In this document: piece by piece, positions 57,993 to 64,000 of the stretch
Numbering within the stretch: the stretch's first letter is position 1
Layout of the letters: each line of letters starts with the position of its first letter
DNA from: Austropuccinia psidii
Taxonomy: Eukaryota; Basidiomycota; Pucciniomycetes; Pucciniales; Sphaerophragmiaceae
Length of the DNA stretch: 64,000 nucleotides
Reading direction: 5' to 3'
NCBI GenBank assembly: GCA_023105745.1
Contig: JALGQZ010000007.1
Span: 52,371,569 to 52,435,568 of the forward strand
Notes under the pieces: generated by a model
Databases searched by the model: none
The model's input: the letters and a program-made list of their open reading frames with translations, nothing else
What the model was told of the DNA's origin: nothing
Translations under genes and position numbers: made by a program

Positions 57993-59363
57993 TTCAGGCT
58001 GAGTCTATGATGAAATTGAAATAATACTATTTACAACTTTAACTATGACTGTGACATGGTGAAATTTATTCAAAAAAAGGCTTGAAGATGATGATAATGG
58101 GTTAAAAATAATGTATTGAGGTATTTACTATTAAGAAATAGTGGTGGTGAGCACTGTTAAAAGTTCTGGGTGCAGTCTTACCAGTTGGGTTACTACAATA
58201 AGGGCTACAATACTACAGCTTAAAGTATAACCTGATTCTTTTCCAAGAGTATAACTGTTTTTGACATATGTACTACATAGGAATTCAAGAGAAGGATGAG
58301 AAAACCTTTTATGGTGAAGAAAAGGCCTCTTTTTATACTCAACTTGGGTGAAAAGGTCTTCTAGACCTTTCCACGTAGAGGAAGTGAAGATTTTTCACTT
58401 CCAAGGAGTTTCTTGTGGTTTTCAAAAGGCCTGTATAGCCTGTATTGGGCTCAGATGTGGTTTTGAAACCACATCTGGGAAGTTTTAACCTATACAGGGT
58501 GAAAGGTTTTATTTGAGGACCACATAGCCCTCTTCCAACATGTATTACATGTAGAATGCTGTACAGAACCTGTACAGGACCCCGGTATTGGCCAAACTAT
58601 GAGGTATTGAAGTTTAAGCAAGCTTCTTTTTCTTTTTGACACCTCATAATCATAGTTATGGGAGTTTATCCCAGAGTAAGGCTGTATTGGTCTAACTGTG
58701 GGATTTTGACCTTAAAACTGCCATAACCTTGTCTGTTGTTGAGATATCAAGCTCAAATCTGGTTTGTTGTATATCCCTGGATTATCTCTACACAACAGTA
58801 CCTCATTTGACATGGCTTTCATTAAGTATGACAAAGTTATTCCATGTACAAGATTTTTTGTACATATGTATCATTTTCTCAAAATATGTATTTAGCTTTT
58901 TTGCCCCATAAAGTTTGTTCTAGATGATGTATGAGGAAATCAATGGCACCATAAGATAGCCCTGATTGTTCTATTTCTAAAAAGACCTCACTTTAGGTAT
59001 CTCACACTAAAATTGTAGACATTAGATGGGAGGTGAATATTTTGTTCACCCTTCTTTGACCTTATTTTGGACATAGCTCTTGTAGTTCTGTTTCTAGCTC
59101 AATTTTGCTAGTACCATTGGATAGCCCTTACTTGTAGCTTTAATTTGAATACCCATTCTCTAGGGTTAACCCTCTTCCTCTAGATCTCAGATGGGAGGTG
59201 AAAAATAAGGTTTATGCTCAGCAACAACTTTGAGCAGGAATAAAAAGTTATTCTTTGTCCTCTGATGGTGGGACTTGTATATTTGGAAAATGGTGCCTTT
59301 TCTCCACAAAAAAAGGTTTTCACGATCCTGCGCTTGAATTTGTATGTATTACAACTGTCAAAA

Positions 59364-59368
59364 ATAGT
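59364..59368. repeat. Target-site duplication of solo LTR, left (ATAGT)
   Basis: Differs by one base from ACAGT at 61277-61281. The uninterrupted paralogue at 55495-55520 confirms the junction. Confidence 0.7.
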
Positions 59369-61276
59369 TGTAAGATTTGACTATGAAACTGATGATAATA
59401 TTAATATTAATCAATAGTTATATGAATGTTCTTATGAAATATAATAATAAAATATTATTATAACCATAATTAAATAATTGAAGAATCATTTCTTTCACTT
59501 GTTAAACACTACTAGTGAGTTTAACAGTGACCAGTAATTGTCTACAAGAATCAATTACAAGAATAACTGAATAATAAACACTTCTTTATTAAAAAAATAA
59601 AATTATTTTAATATATAATTATCTTTTGCAAGAATAATTATAAAGATAATTCTTGAAGAGAACTAATTTTAGAGAAAAACTTTGAGAATTCAAGATAAAT
59701 GACTCACTTATACTTCAAAGAACTTATTGAAGGATATAAGTAGATACATTTGACGTAGAACTGTGGATTTAAGGGATCATAATGGTTTATAGCAGGATTA
59801 CAGAAATATATAGTTGGATTGTATGATTTCACGTCTTTCTGATTGATTCTGAAAGATTTGAAACACTTAAGAATAGTTTAACTAATACTTACTTGTTGGT
59901 AACAATGATATAAATGGATAATAAGATGATTTGATATGAAAAAAACAGCAAGAGGAGGCCTCTTTTAAGTCAACAACAGCTCACAGAGGCATGCCATGGA
60001 GAAAACTGAAAAACCAGTGAGTTAGAAAACAATAAAACCTTTTGGATTACTTATTGCATGCTCTGTTGTCACATATGATTATCATAATTACTTAATTGAT
60101 GCTTTTGCTTGACTACCAACCCCAATATGGTTAAGAATAAAAGTAGTAAAATCTGTAAATCTTCTTTTATTCCAAAATAATCATTGATTTCTCAAAGGTA
60201 TCAATGCTATTGGAAATTTCATCACAGGTTGTAATTACTGTGAATTTTTGAAGATTCAGTGTTTCACGTAGAATAGTCAAAAATGGACCACAAGTAGAGC
60301 TTTGAGTTTTACTACTACAACTATGATTCTATTTGGTTTAACCATAGATGATACAGCTCTTTATTGGGCCTGAAGGTTTCAGAGCGATTCATTAAGAATT
60401 GTATTTTGAATGAATTTTTGAAGTTTTTACCTCATTTCTATGTAGAATTGCAAATATCAGTGTATAGCTGGTTGCTATGAGGTAAATCAATGGATACAGG
60501 TCCAAAAAGGGTTTTGATTACTCTCTTAGGGTCTATCCATGGAAATGAATTAATAATTGACATGGTTACAGGAGTCTAAGAAGCTCTTTACCTCCTTGGC
60601 ACATCAAAATAGCAGGTTATTTGCTATTTTCTTATGATTTATAGTAGTTGTAACATGGTAACCAAGTTCCCAAAGTGTTTAAGTTTACTAATTAGGCCAA
60701 GATCAGCCATGGATCCAAGCTTTGGAGCTGTCCACGCCTCTGAGGCCTCAGAATTTGGGTACCCTGGCTCTCTTTGATGTCTTTTGTCCCCCTTGCTTTT
60801 TTTTCACGTCAAAATAGAAATTTAAGCTTTAAGTGAGATATCCACTATGGGTGTACCAAAGGTCCATGTATAAATATCATGATATTAAGTGCCCAAAACA
60901 TGCATAAAACTACTCTTAGTGTCTATGTAACATCGGATTTCTCACATTCCCATTATTTTGGCGTGAAATTAAGAAAAACAAAATTTTTCACTCTCTTTTA
61001 TGTGGTATTGAAGTATTTTCCATATTACCACCTAAAAGAGTTAATTTGAGCTTATTCACTCTATGGAGTTACCTTAGGTGAATTTTTGTGTAGAATCCAA
61101 ATCTGGCGTTAAATCCATGGATTCACCTACTCAATAAAGAGTTATTCATTTTTTCTGAAATAAAAAATGATGAATTTTGGATATATGCATTACTTATGAG
61201 TTTTGCATAATTTGGGATTTATTTTTAAGATAATTGTTGACTATTTGGGTATGAAAAATATATCTCAAGGCTCACA
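59369..61276 (-). repeat. Solo LTR of the element 1 family
   Basis: 1908 bp, plus strand TGTAAGATTTGAC ... CAAGGCTCACA, matching the LTRs of element 1 throughout with moderate divergence, and no internal region. It is the product of LTR-LTR recombination that removed the body of the element. Confidence 0.93.
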
Positions 61277-61281
61277 ACAGT
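61277..61281. repeat. Target-site duplication of solo LTR, right (ACAGT)
   Basis: Pairs with ATAGT at 59364-59368 with one mismatch. Confidence 0.7.
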
Positions 61282-61475
61282 TATACTCTTGGAAAATAAC
61301 CAGGTATAATGATTGTGGGACTTGTTTATTTGGAAAGTTGTGTGTTTCCTCTTTTGTTTGATACCTTTTGAGCTGGTTTGACTCAGCTCCATGATCTGGT
61401 GGCAGTTGGCTTTACCATTGATTTATGGTATTTGGCTGTCAAGCTTGTGCTCTGGCTTGGAGTCACAGGTTGACA

Positions 61476-61488
61476 TACCCTCCCTCTC
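61476..61488 (-). other. Polypurine tract of element E
   Basis: On the minus strand GAGAGGGAGGGTA directly before the LTR start TGTCAACC. Confidence 0.75.
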
Positions 61489-61534
61489 AAAAAGGCTCAT
61501 CATTGATGAGAATTTTCAGTTCTGTTAGAGGCCT

Positions 61535-62109
61535 CAAATCTCCTTAGGTGAAGTTATCCATCTGGTATTGTATCCTCTACCAAACATTTGTGTTTATCTG
61601 CTGTCTGGTTTTTAAATCTCATCAAGTGTTGCCTTTGGTATTTACCATTCAGTCTGACCTTCCTGGCCTTGACAATTTTCTTAACAGGGCCAGGGGAGTC
61701 TTCTACTTCCACTGTTTTTGGTGCAGTGGGACTTTTCTTCCTGGAGGGGAGCTTATCCTCCTCTGTTTGGAATTATGGCTTGACCAAGCTCACTGGCAAT
61801 ACTGGGTGTTACCTAGAAGATTCCTCTGTAAGTTTTACCTCAACTTCATTTTTCCCTATCATTCCAATGTTAGGGAATAGCCCTAAAAATGAATCTCTCA
61901 TTGTTCAAGTTGAGTGTGGACCATAAAACCTGGACCCCTTCTTTAAAGTCAAGCTTCACGTGGTGTTTGTCCCACCTCTGCTTGTTGTATTCCATTGCCT
62001 CAGCTATTAATCTAGCAGCTGTATCACAAGCCCTCTTCCACATATAATGAAAGCCGTTGGCTCTTGGTTGGATAGTCAAAAGATTTTTCTTCAGGTGATC
62101 CACAGGCAA
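61535..62109 (-). pseudogene. Element E integrase C-terminus with chromodomain-like tail
   Basis: Minus strand: FHYMWKRACDTAARLIAEAM near 61980-62050, YNKQRWDKHHVKLDFKEG near 61940-61990, then damaged sequence, then VKKIVKARKVRLNGKYQRQH near 61630-61690 and LMRFKNQTADKHKCL. The end corresponds to the chromodomain-like tail of elements 1 and 2. A premature stop and frameshifts are present. Confidence 0.7.
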
Positions 62110-62129
62110 TAGGGGGTTCCACCCTTTTC

Positions 62130-62900
62130 CTACCAGTGAGGGTGATTTACCTGTGGTGGAATGCTGACTGGTGTTGTATGGCAGCTGGACTTCTGGTAAA
62201 AGTGTAACCCAGTCATGGGTATATACCTCATGGTCCTTATATTACATTCCATATGCGCATAACCTTCTAAGGATATCCTCCATGGTTTGGATAATCCTTT
62301 CAGCTCTGCCATCTGTTTGTGGATAGTAAGATGTAGAAAATGCAATCTTTTTACCTAGAATGTGATAGAAGTCAGGCCAAAATTCTGATGTGAATTTTGG
62401 GTCCCTGTCACTGATGATGATCTTTGGGATTCCATGTGTGAATATGGTGTTATTCCACAAGAACAAGTCTGTATGCATTTCTGTGTCTTCCTTATGACAT
62501 ATTAGGCACCTCACACTTTTGCTATACCTATCAACTATGACCAGGCAGGCATTGAAATTTTCTTTTCCTCCTGGGACAAGTCCTGCAACCCAGTCCATAT
62601 TGATGGTTTCCCCTGGGTGTTTGGGTTCTTCTATGTTCTGAAGTAGCCCATATTTCTTTCCATGCTTTCTGTTTGCCTTTTGGCATCTCTTGCAAGTGTT
62701 CATGTATTCACACAACTATTGTTCCCATTTGGGCCATTAAGTGGTGCTTGCTACCCTTTCCTTGGTCCTGGCTTAACTAATGTATCCCATATAGTGGAAG
62801 TCATGGCATTCCTGAAGGATCAGGGATGAATGGTCCCTATCTACTAATGTGAGTGCGCTTGTGTGCTTCTCTGTATGGTAGAGCAGGCCATCTATAAGGA
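62130..62900 (-). pseudogene. Element E integrase core
   Basis: A 157-codon open part (62715-62242) reads [16 protein letters not shown] (second half of the zinc finger), [44 protein letters not shown] and [16 protein letters not shown]. All three catalytic residues (D, D, E) are visible. Upstream of 62715 a stop and shifts break the HH half of the finger (FHYMGY near 62780). The downstream part continues at 62345-62130 in another frame. Confidence 0.85.
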
Positions 62901-62916
62901 AAAACCTGTTTTCCTT

Positions 62917-63660
62917 TTAGTTACTCAACCAGGGTTCCTCTAGCTGGGATTCCAGTTCTGGGCTCCTGTGCTTCTGTTGAACGAGTTGCAACAATATGCC
63001 ACACTGTTTGTGTTTGGCATATGTATTAATTACTGTACTGAAAAACTCATTATGCACTTCTGAGTAGCTTATTTCAAATATGGGAGTTTCTGTCCCTTTT
63101 GATTCAGTGTTTCCACTTTCTAGGGTACCACTTATTAATGGCCATTCAGAAAATATGATGTTTTTCCTCCTATCCATATCCTTGAAACAGATAGGAATCT
63201 TTGCTGCTACTTCAGGGTCATAGGCTGAATTGCTTTTGAAATTGTCTAGTGGCCATCTTCTGAGGCCATCTGCATTGGTGTGGCTTTTGACATTCTTGTA
63301 TATGATGGTCATATTGCCTCTATACTCTTGAATGGTTATTTGCCACCTCGAAATGTGTCTGTTGGTAGTCTTAATATTCAATAAAGACTTCAAGGTTGTT
63401 CATTATGTGTAGACTTCAAAGACTGCACTTTCCAAATAATGGTGGAATTTCTCTAGAGCCCAGACTAAGCATAGTCATTCAGTCTGGGTGGCCCCATACC
63501 TGGATTCAAAATTTTTCAGTGTCCTAGAGATGTAGCATATTACTTCCTCCCTTGGTTCACCATCCAAAATTTGTTTCCAGTGAAGGGCTGCTTCCAAGCC
63601 TTGGCTACAGGATGCATCTATATATAGCTTGATTGGTAGTTCAAAGTCAGGCAAGATGAG
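62917..63660 (-). pseudogene. Element E RNase H and linker
   Basis: Minus strand: LYIDASCSQGLEAALHWKQI near 63570-63630, CYISRTLKNFESRYGATQTE near 63480-63540 followed by a stop, [20 protein letters not shown] near 63410-63470, then the open block 63393-62917 with MKSLLNIKTTNRHISRWQIT, YRGNMTIIYKN and NADGLRRWPL. It follows the order of elements 1 and 2, with an insertion in the linker (63190-63080) that they lack. Confidence 0.8.
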
Positions 63661-64000
63661 AACAGGTGCATTAGTGAGCTCATGTGTGATATGCTCATAT
63701 GCATCCTTTCTTTCCTTGGTAATTTAAAAAATTGAATCTTTTGAACATTGGTTGCATAGATTACTAGTTATGTGGACAAAATCTCTGATGTGGTTTCTGT
63801 AGTAGCTAGGAAACCCAAGGAAAGATTGCATCTCTTTGATGTTCTGTGGTACTGGTTTTAGAAGTACTGCTGCTACTTTATTCTGGTCAATTTCCAGACT
63901 AAGACCTGAGACTTTATGTCCTAGAGCCAGTAACTCTTGTTGGCCAAAATTGCACTTTTTAAGTGAAATTTTCAGATTTATTGGTGTGCATTTACTTAGC
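63661..64000 (-). pseudogene. Element E reverse transcriptase C-terminal part (runs off window)
   Basis: Minus strand from the window edge: [70 protein letters not shown]. This is the RT thumb and connection of the element 1 type. The active site and N-terminus lie beyond 64000. Confidence 0.85.

Larger units (their letters stand above)
57993..61475 (-). repeat. 3' LTR of family E (LTR family C, copy 2), split by a solo LTR
   Basis: The right end (plus strand ...GGTTGACA at 61475) touches a polypurine tract of a minus-strand element, so this is its 3' LTR. The left part (57995-58290) matches 54157-54455, the middle 58290-59345 matches copies 1 and 3, and 61395-61475 matches 40325-40458. The 1908-bp solo LTR at 59369-61276 interrupts it. 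Without the insertion it is about 1.57 kb. Confidence 0.6.

Noticed and set aside
61548..61926. Plus-strand frames of 110 and 112 codons
   Set aside because: Antisense to element E pol; no start context or family resemblance.
1..64000. tRNA, rRNA, CRISPR, bacterial operons or ribosome-binding sites
   Set aside because: None seen; gene structure is that of eukaryotic transposons, and no regularly spaced repeats were found.

Overview
ORGANISM AND CONTENT. The window is AT-rich eukaryotic DNA made almost entirely of LTR retrotransposons of the Ty3/Gypsy group in every state of decay, plus a relic of a Tnp2-type (CACTA-like) DNA transposon. I found no convincing host gene, tRNA, rRNA or CRISPR. 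The pol, gag and accessory sequences closely resemble what I remember of predicted proteins from rust fungi, especially the very large, transposon-filled genome of Austropuccinia psidii (myrtle rust). That assignment is from memory and was not checked by a search.

LAYOUT. 1-2800: two copies, in opposite orientation, of a GGCC-rich dispersed repeat (family A). 4.1-7.08 kb: a decayed Gypsy pol on the minus strand, cut inside its reverse transcriptase by element 3. 7082-21895: element 3, a 3'-truncated Gypsy whose 5' LTR is split at a G-run by element 1. 7788-18018: element 1, a complete minus-strand Gypsy with two nearly identical LTRs and an uninterrupted 1902-codon gag-pol. 21.9-25.9 kb: very AT-rich, nothing identified except a palindromic unit at 22.5 kb. 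25.9-34.35 kb: element D, a decayed plus-strand chromovirus with an antisense reading frame between pol and its 879-bp LTR. 34.35-40.46 kb: minus-strand 5' half of another Gypsy (E'), with gag, primer site and LTR, interrupted by a third family A copy. 40.5-42.98 kb: microsatellite, paired direct repeats and low-complexity DNA. 42986-53884: element 2, a full-length Gypsy with a perfect 5-bp target duplication (AAAGT) and an internal duplication of its RT region. 53.9-57 kb: Tnp2 relic interrupted by a family C LTR copy. 58-61.5 kb: a second family C LTR, itself hit by a solo LTR of element 1's family. 61.5-64 kb: minus-strand pol of family E, running off the window.

MAIN FINDING. Elements 1, 2 and 3 share an overlapping reading frame (frame B) in the 5' part of gag. 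It appears to be assembled from three exons by two short introns placed at equivalent positions and phases in two diverged families. The frame-B protein is better conserved than the frame annotated as gag in the same stretch. The gag-pol frame lies -1 relative to it. I know of no described function for this protein.

HOW IT FITS TOGETHER. Each element copies itself through RNA: Gag forms the particle, protease matures it, RT/RNase H makes cDNA primed by a tRNA at the site just inside the 5' LTR, and integrase inserts it. Gypsy pol and Tnp2 relics form the oldest layer, cut by E', D, 2 and 3, which are cut in turn by element 1 and the solo LTR.
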